DNA of 64,000 nucleotides from Peristeroidobacter soli (GTDB lineage Bacteria; Pseudomonadota; Gammaproteobacteria; Steroidobacterales; Steroidobacteraceae). The notes beneath the pieces are model-generated. The model worked only from the letters and a program-made list of their open reading frames with translations. It did no database searches and had not been told where the DNA came from. The DNA is taken from NCBI RefSeq assembly GCF_004138485.1, contig NZ_RYEV01000011.1, positions 124,001 to 188,000 of the forward strand, written 5' to 3'. Of the stretch, positions 47,175 through 56,132 are shown piece by piece. Position 1 is the first letter of the stretch; each line of letters begins with the position of its first letter. A program made the translations under genes and the position numbers.

Positions 47175-48566
47175 ATGCGTCGACTTGCTCATATCAATAC
47201 TCTGATGACCTGTGCCGCGCTCGTTTGCGGAGTCATGGCGCATGCGGGACCGAACAGTGACTACCGCCCGCCGGTCAAGGAATTCGAGGAATATAAACCC
47301 GAGCCGCTGCCGCCGGGCTTCAGCGTTCAGCTGACGGACGTGGACGGTCCCGTGTTCGCCGACCCGCGGGGGTTGACTCTATACACGTGGCCACTCGAAA
47401 CATTGCGCAATGGCGAAGCCGGGGAGCACCCGGATCAGCCCACCTGCGACAACACGCGCTACACGGAAAATACCGGCTACATGACGCCTTATCCCAAGGG
47501 CCTCGTGCTGCCTGATTTGCCCATTCGTGCGACCTGTGCAGATGTATGGCGGCCGGTGACTGCGGATGCTGGGGCGAAGCCAGTTGGCAAGTTCTCGGTC
47601 GTCACGCGCAAGGATGGCACCAAGCAGTGGGCGTATGAGCGATATGCGTTGTATACGTCCAGTCTGGATACCAAGGCGGGGCAGGTGAACGGTGGTACTC
47701 GGCGGGAGCGTCGTTACGACGCGCCAGTGCTTCGCCGGCCGATCGGACCTGCTTCCAATGTTCCGCCGGCGTTCGATGTCAAACCGCACGCGACCGGGCG
47801 CCTCATCGTGACCGGCGACAGTCACTCTGTGTACACCTGGGATGGCGATGAACCGAACAAGTCGAATTGTCGCGCCCAGTGCAGTGATGAATGGACTGCG
47901 GTGATTGCCGGAGAACTGGTCGTGGCGAAGGGAGATTGGGGGATCATCGAGCGCTCGCCTGGCGTGAAGCAATGGACGTTCCGAGGCAAGCCGCTCTACA
48001 CGCGAGTGCTGGATCGCCGTCTTCGAAGTCTCGAGGGCAGCGATGTTCAGGGATGGCACAACGTGTACACGCAAAAGAATCCGGAACCGCCCGCCGGCTT
48101 TACGGTGCAGAGCGCCCGAATCGGTCAAGTGCTCGCCGATAGTGCCGGTCGAACCTTGTATGTTTACAACTGCGGCGAAGATACGGTCGATCAGCTCGCC
48201 TGCGATCATCCAACCACGACCCAGGCTTATCGTCTCGCAGTGTGTGGCAACTTCGATGCCGAGCGTTGCAACAAGACCTGGCCCTACGTGCCCGCGCCGG
48301 AAAACGCCGTGAGCGGCAATCTGATCTGGGGCACTGCGTGGATCGATCCCAAATCCGGCAAGCTTGCCGAAGCCAAAGCGGCGGGGGCGGTGCACGTGTG
48401 GACGTTCCGTGATCGGCCGGTCTACACGTTTGCTCAGGATACGAAACCCGGCGATGCGTACGGCGATGCATGGGGCGAGTTCTGGGGCAACCGCAACGGC
48501 TTCAAAGCTTTCTGGCTGCGCGATGATTTCACGAGTGCGGGTCGGGCCGGCGGCAACGCCGACTGA
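47175..48566 (+). CDS. Secreted protein with PF03640-like (Lipoprotein_15) repeats
   Basis: A 463-aa protein with a Sec signal (HINTLMTCAALVCGVMAHA). It contains three to four repeats of the YxFxxD-type module: FADPRGLTLYTWPLE, HSVYTWDGDEPNKSNCRAQCSDEWTAV, LADSAGRTLYVYNCGED with C..CNKTWPYV, and HVWTFRDRPVYTFAQD. This repeat family is predicted to be periplasmic and sometimes linked to heme or redox proteins. It stands 24 bp after DUF1552 in the same operon. Confidence 0.75.
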   Translation: MRRLAHINTLMTCAALVCGVMAHAGPNSDYRPPVKEFEEYKPEPLPPGFSVQLTDVDGPVFADPRGLTLYTWPLETLRNGEAGEHPDQPTCDNTRYTENTGYMTPYPKGLVLPDLPIRATCADVWRPVTADAGAKPVGKFSVVTRKDGTKQWAYERYALYTSSLDTKAGQVNGGTRRERRYDAPVLRRPIGPASNVPPAFDVKPHATGRLIVTGDSHSVYTWDGDEPNKSNCRAQCSDEWTAVIAGELVVAKGDWGIIERSPGVKQWTFRGKPLYTRVLDRRLRSLEGSDVQGWHNVYTQKNPEPPAGFTVQSARIGQVLADSAGRTLYVYNCGEDTVDQLACDHPTTTQAYRLAVCGNFDAERCNKTWPYVPAPENAVSGNLIWGTAWIDPKSGKLAEAKAAGAVHVWTFRDRPVYTFAQDTKPGDAYGDAWGEFWGNRNGFKAFWLRDDFTSAGRAGGNAD

Positions 48567-48595
48567 TCGGGGCCTCGCAAGGTTTGGAGTTTAGA

Positions 48596-49735
48596 ATGCA
48601 ACAGGTAAAGACGTCCGTGCTGCGCGCCGCGCTTGCTTTCGCTTTGGGGGCTGGCGTATTCCAAAGTGCCGCCGCGGCCGAAAGTTCGCGGGTCGATCCG
48701 CTCAAGCCGCTGATGCTCACGAGCGACGGTCGGCTTGCTTACATCATTACGACGCGGCACTGGGCGGTTTATCCGGGCAAGGATCTCAAGACGGAGTGTC
48801 CCAAAGGCACTAACGACGGACCCCGGGAGCAGTTTGAGAAGCAGTTTCCGACTAACGGTGCCAAGCGGACGCTGGTGGATACACAGCTCATGCGCGAAGG
48901 TCGTCAATGGTTTCCTTCGACCGAGCGCGAGCCGTTCGAGTTCAAGGAGGTCGCTGGCAAGGTCTCCTATGGCATGGACCTCGATGGCCAGGTGAAGCCC
49001 ACCGATTTCGTCGGCCCCGACGGCGAGAAGGGCATCGACAACCAGCTGTTCCGTGCGATCGGCTGTATTTCTTCCTATCGTCCACCAGGCGGGCACTGGC
49101 GCACCAGTGAGACCCAGACGCTGCGTCGCTACAACTACAACCGGTTCGTGATCGAGATCACAGGCGTCGACAGCTTGGAAAACGACGCGCAGGTGACTGT
49201 CAAAAGCTATCGCTCGCTGGATCCTCTGATGACCGATGCCAGCGGTGAGTCGTTCACTCCGGGCGCGCCACAAGAGATCGATGAGCGCTGGGGCGCTTTT
49301 GCTCAATCGACCTGGACTGGTAAGATCGTCAATGGCGTTCTCATCACCGATCCTGCGGATTTGGTGATGCCTACGGCGATGAGTTTCGGTACGACCGCAA
49401 ACCACGAGCTCAGGGGCGTGCGTTTCAAACTGACCCTGACGCCGGAGAGCGCCAAGGGCTTCATGGCCGGGTATGCGGGTGTCGATGACTTCATCAGGCA
49501 CTTGAATGTGTCATCCGCCACTGCCATTCAGAGCTATGGACAGCTGTCCTCGCCGTCGCTGTATCGAGCAATGCATCGCCTGGCGGACGGCTATCCCGAT
49601 CCGAAGACCGGCGAGATGACGGCGATCTCGTCGGCATTGGAAGTGGAGTTCACGCGCGTCTTCCTGACACGCGGCAGTGCGACCACCGGCGAGAATCCGC
49701 AGTTGTCGCAAGTCAAGTCAGGCACGAAAAAGTAG
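48596..49735 (+). CDS. Secreted protein of unknown function (paralog 2 of a pair)
   Basis: A 379-aa protein with signal peptide (LRAALAFALGAGVFQSAAAA), related along its length to the protein at 42675-43793. Shared blocks are NDGPREQF, TQLMREGRQWFPS, AGKVSYGMDLDGQVK, GIDNQLFRAIGCI, LRRYNYNRFVIEI, SYGQLSSPSLYRAMHRLADGYPDP and MTAISSALEVEF. Cysteines are few. It is the last gene of the five-gene run; GGAG precedes ATG 48596 by 7-8 nt, and a terminator hairpin follows. Confidence 0.75.
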   Translation: MQQVKTSVLRAALAFALGAGVFQSAAAAESSRVDPLKPLMLTSDGRLAYIITTRHWAVYPGKDLKTECPKGTNDGPREQFEKQFPTNGAKRTLVDTQLMREGRQWFPSTEREPFEFKEVAGKVSYGMDLDGQVKPTDFVGPDGEKGIDNQLFRAIGCISSYRPPGGHWRTSETQTLRRYNYNRFVIEITGVDSLENDAQVTVKSYRSLDPLMTDASGESFTPGAPQEIDERWGAFAQSTWTGKIVNGVLITDPADLVMPTAMSFGTTANHELRGVRFKLTLTPESAKGFMAGYAGVDDFIRHLNVSSATAIQSYGQLSSPSLYRAMHRLADGYPDPKTGEMTAISSALEVEFTRVFLTRGSATTGENPQLSQVKSGTKK

Positions 49736-49757
49736 CGAACGTTCGTAGCGCGTGTTT

Positions 49758-49779
49758 GCCCCGAGCGCCTGCTCGGGGC
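49758..49779. terminator. Bidirectional hairpin terminator
   Basis: GCCCCGAGC and GCTCGGGGC form a perfect 9-bp stem with a GCCT loop between convergent genes. The downstream flank has only a short T-rich stretch. Confidence 0.65.
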
Positions 49780-49804
49780 GGTTCGCTTCCACCCGTTTCC
49801 AGCT

Positions 49805-51511
49805 CTATCCTCCGGGCTCCGTTACCGGTTCGGTGAGCGAGGCTGCCGTCGTTTGAGCGGCAGGCGAGAAGGTCGCTGGGCGCTCGAGCATGCGTTGTAT
49901 GATCGGCGATCCGGGGCCGCGATGGAGCGCCTTGAGGCGTTCGAACAGGCTTGCGTCATCCTTGGTGACGCGGCTGGTGTGCCGGATGTACTCGAGCCAT
50001 GTCGCTGTCTCATAGCGCTCGATCCAGATCTCACGATTGGCGAGATCGCGCAATAGCGTGACGTTGCGTGCGCCGTCGCGCCGTCGGATGCGTTGTCGCT
50101 CGGCCATCAAGCTGAGAAACTCGCCGACATCCGCCTCCTGGATACGATATTGAACGGACACCACCACCGGACCGGTGCGAAAGTCGACCGGCACATCGGT
50201 CTCGGGTTGGTGCGATGGCCAGAGCGGATCGAGGTTGAGAGACCTCACTTCCGATACCGGTAGCCAATGGCCGACGACGGCATTCGAGAGTATGACGCAG
50301 GCAGCGGTTAACAATGCGAGCTGGAGGCCGCCATGTCCGGCGAGCGCGCCGAGCGCCCAACTGCCCATAGCCATGCCGCCATAGGTCGCCATCTGATAAA
50401 TCGACAATGCGCGAGCGACGACCCAGCGCGGCGTAGCCATTTGGACCGCGACGTTGTAAGTCGATAGCGCGAGCACCCATGACGCCCCCGTCAAGACCAA
50501 GGCAAACATCGTGAGCCACAGATGACTGCTGAGGCCTATCACCGCCGCGGCGGATGCGCAGCTGATGCTTGCTGTTCGCACCACTCCTTCTGTTGAGAGT
50601 CTCAGCCGGAGCGGCGCGCTGCATAGTCCGCCAGCCATCGCGCCCAGGCCGAATGCACCCGACAGCAATCCATAGGTAAAGGGACCGCCCCCGAGAAGAT
50701 GTTTGGCCACGACGGGCATCAACGCCATCGTGGCGCTTGCGCCAAAACCAAACAATGCCCCGCGAGCCAAGACGGTGCAGATCGCCGGTGACATGCTGAC
50801 GTAGCGGATTCCTGCAGCGACGGCCATGCCGAGAGGTTCGCGTGGCAGCGTTTTTGATTCGGTAGTGCGACGCCAGCGGGCCAGCACACCGACGAGACCG
50901 ATCTTGCCGAGCGCATTTACCGCGAAGGCGGCTGCTGGACCGGCGCTTGCCACAATGATTCCGCCGATCGCGGGGCCGACACTGCGAGCCATGTTGTATC
51001 CCATGCTGTTGAGCGCAACTGCACTCGGTAGCTGGGAGCGCGGAACGATATCGCCGACCGACGCGCCCCACGCTGGGTAGTAGAAGGCGCCGCCACAGCC
51101 GATCAGGAACGTCAGCGACAGCAGCAGCCAGGGTGTGAGTACTCCCGCCCAAGTGCATACGGACAGGATGCAGGACATCACCACCATGAACGCTTGAGAC
51201 GCCAGCAGCATCTTGCGGCGCTCGATGTTGTCGGCCATCGCGCCGGCAAACAGGGACAGCAGCATGATGGGCAGTGCCACCGCAGTTTGTACCAGCGCCA
51301 CCATATCGGCAGTGCCGACAATCGACAGCATCATCCAAGATGCGCCGACTGACTGGATCAGGCCGCCGAGGTCCGAAACCAGGGACGCGGCCCACAGAGA
51401 GCGATACGTCCGCATTCTTAGGGGCGCGAACGCCGATTCAGTACCGGATGCTTCGCCCGGAGTTGCCTTGGATTCGTTGGTCACAGAGAAGTCTCGAGCC
51501 GTGCGCTGCAT
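49805..51511 (-). CDS. MFS transporter (EntS/MFS_3 type) with C-terminal monooxygenase-like domain
   Basis: A 568-aa protein. About residues 30-430 form 12 membrane helices of the enterobactin-exporter-like MFS_3 group (YRSLWAASLVSDLGGLIQSVGASWMML). About residues 440-550 are soluble (VVVSVQYRIQEADVGEFLSLMAERQR..ARNVTLLRDL..WIERYETATWLEYIRH) and look like the dimeric alpha-beta barrel appended in this family. It is divergent from a MarR gene, its likely regulator. Start ATG 51511; a GTG at 51592 would add 27 residues. Confidence 0.87.
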   Translation of the reverse strand: MQRTARDFSVTNESKATPGEASGTESAFAPLRMRTYRSLWAASLVSDLGGLIQSVGASWMMLSIVGTADMVALVQTAVALPIMLLSLFAGAMADNIERRKMLLASQAFMVVMSCILSVCTWAGVLTPWLLLSLTFLIGCGGAFYYPAWGASVGDIVPRSQLPSAVALNSMGYNMARSVGPAIGGIIVASAGPAAAFAVNALGKIGLVGVLARWRRTTESKTLPREPLGMAVAAGIRYVSMSPAICTVLARGALFGFGASATMALMPVVAKHLLGGGPFTYGLLSGAFGLGAMAGGLCSAPLRLRLSTEGVVRTASISCASAAAVIGLSSHLWLTMFALVLTGASWVLALSTYNVAVQMATPRWVVARALSIYQMATYGGMAMGSWALGALAGHGGLQLALLTAACVILSNAVVGHWLPVSEVRSLNLDPLWPSHQPETDVPVDFRTGPVVVSVQYRIQEADVGEFLSLMAERQRIRRRDGARNVTLLRDLANREIWIERYETATWLEYIRHTSRVTKDDASLFERLKALHRGPGSPIIQRMLERPATFSPAAQTTAASLTEPVTEPGG

Positions 51512-51621
51512 GACTATGTCGATTCGGCGCGAGTGCGAGTGAAGCAAATCTGTCGAGTAGCGGAACTCGTCGTAGGATTGCGCTCGTGGCACGGCCTGTC
51601 AATAAAAAGAATAATATACGG

Positions 51622-51633
51622 ATATGAGAACGG
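51622..51633 (+). promoter_or_regulatory. Operator-like half-site before the MarR gene
   Basis: ATATGAGAACGG, 28 bp before the MarR ATG and between the divergent MFS and MarR genes. It matches the TATRNGAAY half-site seen in the A-E operators; no second arm is evident. Confidence 0.3.
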
Positions 51634-51660
51634 CAGGGGCTGCGCCAGGTGTGCTTCGTC

Positions 51661-52164
51661 ATGAGTAAACGCGACACGTTCGGGTTTGTGACTACCGATC
51701 TGGCGAGACGGTACGTTGCGCGGTTCGAGCAGCGCGCCGCTGAGTTTTCCCTCACGCTCGGGGATTGCAAGGTGCTTGCACACCTGGATCGCAGTGAAGG
51801 CATCAATCAAATCGAGCTCTGCAAACTGACCGCGATCCATCCCATGATGATGGTGCGCATCCTGGATCGCATGGAGGCGAGCCGGCTGATCGAGCGGCAG
51901 AAAGATCCGCAGGATCGTCGCGCGAAGCGCCTGTTCTTGACCAAGAAAGCGCAACCCTTACTGGCGCAGATCGCGAAGCTCAGTGAGCAGGTACGCGCCG
52001 AAGTCTTTGCGGGCGTTGATCCAGCGGACGCGGAGGTGTTCATGCGCACCCTGCTGAAGTTGTATCGAAACCTTCTTGCCTTTGAGGATGAGCAGACGGC
52101 TGCGGCGTCGAGTGCTTCGCAACCGGCGAGAGCTGAAGGCCGGGTGCAGCGGACCTCGAGGTAA
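51661..52164 (+). CDS. MarR-family transcriptional regulator
   Basis: A 167-aa winged-helix repressor: FSLTLGDCKVLAHLDRSEGINQIELCKLTAIHPMMMVRILDRMEASRLIERQKDPQDRRAKRLFLT spans the HTH and wing (shown here in the family pattern only as landmarks GDCKVLAHL, MVRILDRMEA and DPQDRRAKRLFLT). It is divergent from the MFS exporter and most likely represses it until a ligand binds. Confidence 0.9.
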   Translation: MSKRDTFGFVTTDLARRYVARFEQRAAEFSLTLGDCKVLAHLDRSEGINQIELCKLTAIHPMMMVRILDRMEASRLIERQKDPQDRRAKRLFLTKKAQPLLAQIAKLSEQVRAEVFAGVDPADAEVFMRTLLKLYRNLLAFEDEQTAAASSASQPARAEGRVQRTSR

Positions 52165-52200
52165 GCAACGACGTTGTGCCTCAGTGGAAGAATGTGGCGC

Positions 52201-53685
52201 CTAGAGCTTGGAGAATGCGGCGTCGAGACGCGCGTCCGCGGCAGCTAGTTGTTCGTTCTTTTCTCGTAGCCAGCCACGATCGGTTTCCAGCTGCAGGGCG
52301 AGTTCGCGAAGCATTGCCGCCACTTCGGCGGGCTGCGGTCCGCCATAGCCGCGGCTCGACATGACCATGTTCTCTGGCCGTAGGACTCGCTTGAACTCGG
52401 CTTCGTTGAATGCCGCCCGCAAGCGAGGCAAGTGATATTTCGCAGCCGCGTCGGCGTAGATCCGCTTGAAATCTCCGAAGGCAATCTCCGTGGGGCGCAG
52501 TTTGCGATCACGGCCGAACTGCACGACTGCGGCCGCGACATGATGTGCGTCCCGGAACGGCACGTCGGCGAGTCGTTGCAAAGCGTTAGCAAGTTCGGTC
52601 GCCACGGCATAGTCGCTGAGAACTTCGTCCAGAGCGCGGGGTTCGTCAAATTGCAACACTGAAAAGATCCTTGCCACGCTTCGCATCATCGCAGCCGTGT
52701 CTGTCAATGCCTCGTTCGGGCCGGAAAACATCAGATCGGTGTCTCCCGCGGACGCCTTGTGGGCACCAAACATGTACGACACGCTGCGCCCGAGCACAGT
52801 GCTCGCTTGAGCGCGTGTTTCGTTGATCATGGTCGGATTCAACTTCTGCGGCATGATGCTGCTCCCGACTGTCAGTTCTCGCGGCAGCGTGAGCCACGGA
52901 TGGGTCATCCGATATTGATCCTCGAGATCCGACATGAGCTCGCTGGTCGTCATGGCCATAGCGGAAGTTGCGCCGGTGATGCGCATGCTGGCTTCGAGCG
53001 TGGCAAGCTGCACGGCATCGAAGGAATTGCGAATCGGTGCTTCGAAACCCAGCAGATCGGCGAGTCGCTGGCGATTGATGAGGTAGCTCGACGTTCCCAG
53101 TGCAGCCGCGCCTAGCGGTGACTGATTGATGTTTAGGTACGTGTCCGCCAGTAAGGTGGCGTGCCGCTCGAAGACGCTCAGATAGCCGGCGATGTAGTGA
53201 CCCAATGACGTTGGCTGCGCCTGCACGCCCAATGTATAAGCTGGGACGATTGCTTGGGCATGAGCTTCGTCGAAGCGGAGCAGTGTCGCGCGTGCCTCGA
53301 GAAGCTCCTGATATGAGTTCAGTATCAGATCGCGCTGCTGGAGTCGCAGGTTGGTCCGGCCGGTGTCGATGGTGCTTCGGCCAGTGTGCAAGCGTGAGAC
53401 GTCGGGGCCGCCAATCTCCAGCAGACGAGGCTCGATGGATACATAGAGGCCGCTGCGGCGGAAGTTCGGCTCGCGCGACTCCGCGTGTAGTTTCTCAATC
53501 GCCGCAGCGATGGTCGCCGCTTGTTTCGGTTCGATGATGTCTTCTTCGAGCAGCATGACGGCCGAGGCGCGGTTCATTCGATCCAGCCACTCGAACGGAT
53601 CGCGCGCCTCGCGAGCCTGCAGTCGCGGTGCCAGGCCGAGCAGCATTAGCAGGCACGTCGCGGTTCTCATCGAAGATCGAAGCAT
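52201..53685 (-). CDS. Exported fumarase/aspartase-superfamily lyase (argininosuccinate lyase-like)
   Basis: A 494-aa protein. The superfamily signature GSSIMPQKLNPTMINE is intact, as are the substrate loops TGRSTIDTGRTNLR and QAQPTSLGHYIAG. Unlike normal members, it begins with a Sec signal (TATCLLMLLGLAPRLQA), so it should act in the periplasm. It would split or form a C-N or C-O bond to fumarate, or act on a related dicarboxylate. GGAGGAAA precedes ATG 53685. It is the third gene after HiPIP and cytochrome c. Confidence 0.82.
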   Translation of the reverse strand: MLRSSMRTATCLLMLLGLAPRLQAREARDPFEWLDRMNRASAVMLLEEDIIEPKQAATIAAAIEKLHAESREPNFRRSGLYVSIEPRLLEIGGPDVSRLHTGRSTIDTGRTNLRLQQRDLILNSYQELLEARATLLRFDEAHAQAIVPAYTLGVQAQPTSLGHYIAGYLSVFERHATLLADTYLNINQSPLGAAALGTSSYLINRQRLADLLGFEAPIRNSFDAVQLATLEASMRITGATSAMAMTTSELMSDLEDQYRMTHPWLTLPRELTVGSSIMPQKLNPTMINETRAQASTVLGRSVSYMFGAHKASAGDTDLMFSGPNEALTDTAAMMRSVARIFSVLQFDEPRALDEVLSDYAVATELANALQRLADVPFRDAHHVAAAVVQFGRDRKLRPTEIAFGDFKRIYADAAAKYHLPRLRAAFNEAEFKRVLRPENMVMSSRGYGGPQPAEVAAMLRELALQLETDRGWLREKNEQLAAADARLDAAFSKL

Positions 53686-53749
53686 TGGGGTTTCCTCCGC
53701 GACTGCCTGGCCGGACAACTGCCCTCAGGTCTGGGCAGTGTCTCTACCG

Positions 53750-55045
53750 TCAGCGCTGTCGGCTCACGTCCGCCGGCTCGACGGCGCTGGCCCGGTTGCC
53801 CCAATTGTTTCTCACATAGCTGAGTAAGTCTGCGACTTCCTGATCCGACAGCTTGTCGGCGTAGGGTTCCATCGTTTTCCAACGTCGTGCCTGCCATTCC
53901 GATGACGGCGCCTCATGGGGCAGCTCGGGGGCATGCAGAGTTGCATTGATCAGCGAGGCAGGATCGGGGGCCAGCACAATGGAGCTGCCTGCCAGTGGCG
54001 GCGCAGTCGTGTCCGAGCCCAGTCCTGTCGGCAAATGGCATGTGCCGCAGTGGATGGAGTACAGCAAGTCGCCTTTACGCAGGGTTTCGGCACTGGGTGT
54101 TTTGCTCACGCTCTGCTCCCGGGCGGGCAGGGACTTCAAATACACCGCCATGGCGCGCACATCGCTTTGTGACATATGGCGGGTGCTATTGAGGATGACT
54201 TCGTTCATCGGCCCAAATACGCCCGCGCGAGCGCTGACGCCGAAGTGCAGGTAAGAGGCTACTTCGTCGACTGACCACGCACCCAATCCGCTCGGTGCAG
54301 TTGTGAGATTCGTCGTGGACCATGCGCGAAGCTTGCCTGCGGAAGGATGTGTTTGGCCACCGCCCGTGAGCGCCATTGCGTTGTCTTCAGCGCCGAGAAA
54401 GTTTCTCGGAGAATGGCAGGCTCCGCAATGGCCGAGCCCCTGCACTAGATAGGCGCCGCGATTCCATTCGGCAGATTGGCTGGCGTCCTGTTGATAGCTG
54501 CCCGTCTCGAAGAAGAGCGCCTTCCATACGCCGAGTAGCCAGCGTTGGTTGAATGGGAATCGCATATCGTTCTCGGGCGGCCGATAGTTGACGGCATCGA
54601 CTGTCTTGAGGAAGGCCCATAGAGCTGTGGCGTCGGCGTCCGTGATTTTCGTGAAGGCCGTATAGGGAAAGGCGGGGTACAGGTGGCTGCCATCGGCCCG
54701 AATGCCTTCGCGCAGCGCGCTGATGAACTGCTCTTCGGTCCAGCCGCCGATGCCTGTCTTGGCATCGGACGTGATGTTCGTCGAATAGATCGTACCGAAG
54801 TCGGTGTGAAACGCGACTCCGCCGGAAAACGGGGCGCCGCCATTTCGCGTGTGACAACTGGTGCAGTTGCCGGCTGTGGCGAGATAGCGGCCGCGCTCCA
54901 CTGGATCCGCAGCTTGATCGACATCGGCGATCGCGGTGGTCGCGGCCAAGCTCAGCAGGTTGGTTACGATCGCCAACCAGCCAAGAGCATATTGTTTGAA
55001 ATGACGCGTGCGCAGCGGCTGTGCCGAATGGTAGGGGGCCGTCAT
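53750..55045 (-). CDS. Triheme cytochrome c (alcohol dehydrogenase AdhB-like subunit)
   Basis: A 431-aa exported protein with three heme c sites: CTSCH near residue 60, CGACH near 210 and CGTCH near 340, each in a cytochrome c domain with downstream Met-ligand candidates. The order and length are those of membrane-bound dehydrogenase cytochrome subunits (AdhB, GndC). No dehydrogenase catalytic subunit is adjacent, so its electron donor is unknown; the HiPIP gene just upstream suggests a shared electron path. ATG 55045 follows the HiPIP stop by 7 bp. Confidence 0.88.
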   Translation of the reverse strand: MTAPYHSAQPLRTRHFKQYALGWLAIVTNLLSLAATTAIADVDQAADPVERGRYLATAGNCTSCHTRNGGAPFSGGVAFHTDFGTIYSTNITSDAKTGIGGWTEEQFISALREGIRADGSHLYPAFPYTAFTKITDADATALWAFLKTVDAVNYRPPENDMRFPFNQRWLLGVWKALFFETGSYQQDASQSAEWNRGAYLVQGLGHCGACHSPRNFLGAEDNAMALTGGGQTHPSAGKLRAWSTTNLTTAPSGLGAWSVDEVASYLHFGVSARAGVFGPMNEVILNSTRHMSQSDVRAMAVYLKSLPAREQSVSKTPSAETLRKGDLLYSIHCGTCHLPTGLGSDTTAPPLAGSSIVLAPDPASLINATLHAPELPHEAPSSEWQARRWKTMEPYADKLSDQEVADLLSYVRNNWGNRASAVEPADVSRQR

Positions 55046-55052
55046 GTCTCTA

Positions 55053-55415
55053 TCAGCCAGCGGCGGTGTTCGGAGTTGCGGCACGCGCTGTCCAGGATCT
55101 GCAATAGCCCCCCGGATTGACCGGGCCTCCATTGAACATGTCACATTTGCCGCAGGCCTCGCCTGAGGCGGGGGCGTGAAAGAAGGCGCATCCGGCACAG
55201 ACGCTTTGCGGGTTGCTGGATTGCTCGACGTAGCCCACGGCTTTTCGAGTGGAGAGCTCGGTAGGACCGAGTTTGGACGGGTCGGCGCAAGCCTGCGTGG
55301 CGCCAGTGGTTTTGGAGCCGCCGCCGCAGGCGCTCAACGTCGCTGCCACTGCTACACCGGCGGACAAGTGCAGTCCGCGTTCCAACAAAGCTCGTCGAGT
55401 GATGCGCCAGTTCAT
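55053..55415 (-). CDS. High-potential iron-sulfur protein (HiPIP)
   Basis: A 120-aa Tat-exported protein (TRRALLERGLHLSAGVAVAATL). The HiPIP cluster pattern is VCAGCAFF, then ACGKCDMF, then GGYCRSW: four cysteine ligands plus one extra Cys. These are soluble periplasmic electron carriers. It is the first gene of an operon with the triheme cytochrome c and the exported lyase. Confidence 0.88.
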   Translation of the reverse strand: MNWRITRRALLERGLHLSAGVAVAATLSACGGGSKTTGATQACADPSKLGPTELSTRKAVGYVEQSSNPQSVCAGCAFFHAPASGEACGKCDMFNGGPVNPGGYCRSWTARAATPNTAAG

Positions 55416-56132
55416 GAAGTCACCTGTGTCATGTCAAACCCCGATGAAGTGCCAGGCAGCTAGTGGTCGGCGCGGCCGCAGGCGCCCACCCTGTCCTGGC
55501 TGATTGTTGTTCCGGAAACGCTTCCCGCTGCTGTGAGCGCGAGAGCGTGGGCTGCGCTGCATTCACAGTGCCCCTTCGCGAAGCAACGATCCGCAGCATT
55601 CGAGGCGTGTGAGGCGCGCCGGCAATGGCCTGGAGCGCTCCTATCGATCTGCGCTTCGCCGTCACGTCGATGTCGTGGGAATTTCCCCAAAGTAGATCGA
55701 TGCTTGTGCGGTTATGAGAATGTCATTCCCATCTTGGTGAGTCAAGTTACACACCGTTCATTTGTGGGGTGGCATTCTGATATGAGCACGTAAGATCGCG
55801 ACCGAGGCTGAGGCTGCCCGCGCCGATGCCCTGAGCGATCGGCCCGCCGAAGGCGCACATTGATGTACGTGGCTTCAGCTGGTTACTAGATCAATCGGCG
55901 CGGCAGCGAAGGTCTTGATGCTGTCGCCAGCATTGCGACGTTGCGCCGATGCCAGAGTTGGCGGCGTTGGAAGAACGCTTACTGGGGCATGCTCGCATGC
56001 TATGCGAGGGAGCTACGCCGATCCGCGCACTCGGGAGCGGTGCTGGTCGTGAGTCGGCGCTATCGTTTGAGGGCGGGGCAGTCGGAGGCCTGTTGAGGCC
56101 TCCGAGATGGGAGTGGGCGTCGCCCGCGCCCT
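55416..56132. other. 717-bp intergenic region with operator site E
   Basis: No frame looks coding. Operator site E lies at 55714-55732, about 300 bp before the HiPIP start, and may drive the minus-strand HiPIP operon. Confidence 0.5.
55714..55732 (-). promoter_or_regulatory. Inverted-repeat operator (site E)
   Basis: On the minus strand it reads ATGGGAATGACATTCTCAT, which fits the shared core exactly. The palindrome is the most symmetric of the set (ATGRGAATG-N-CATTCYCAT). Confidence 0.6.
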
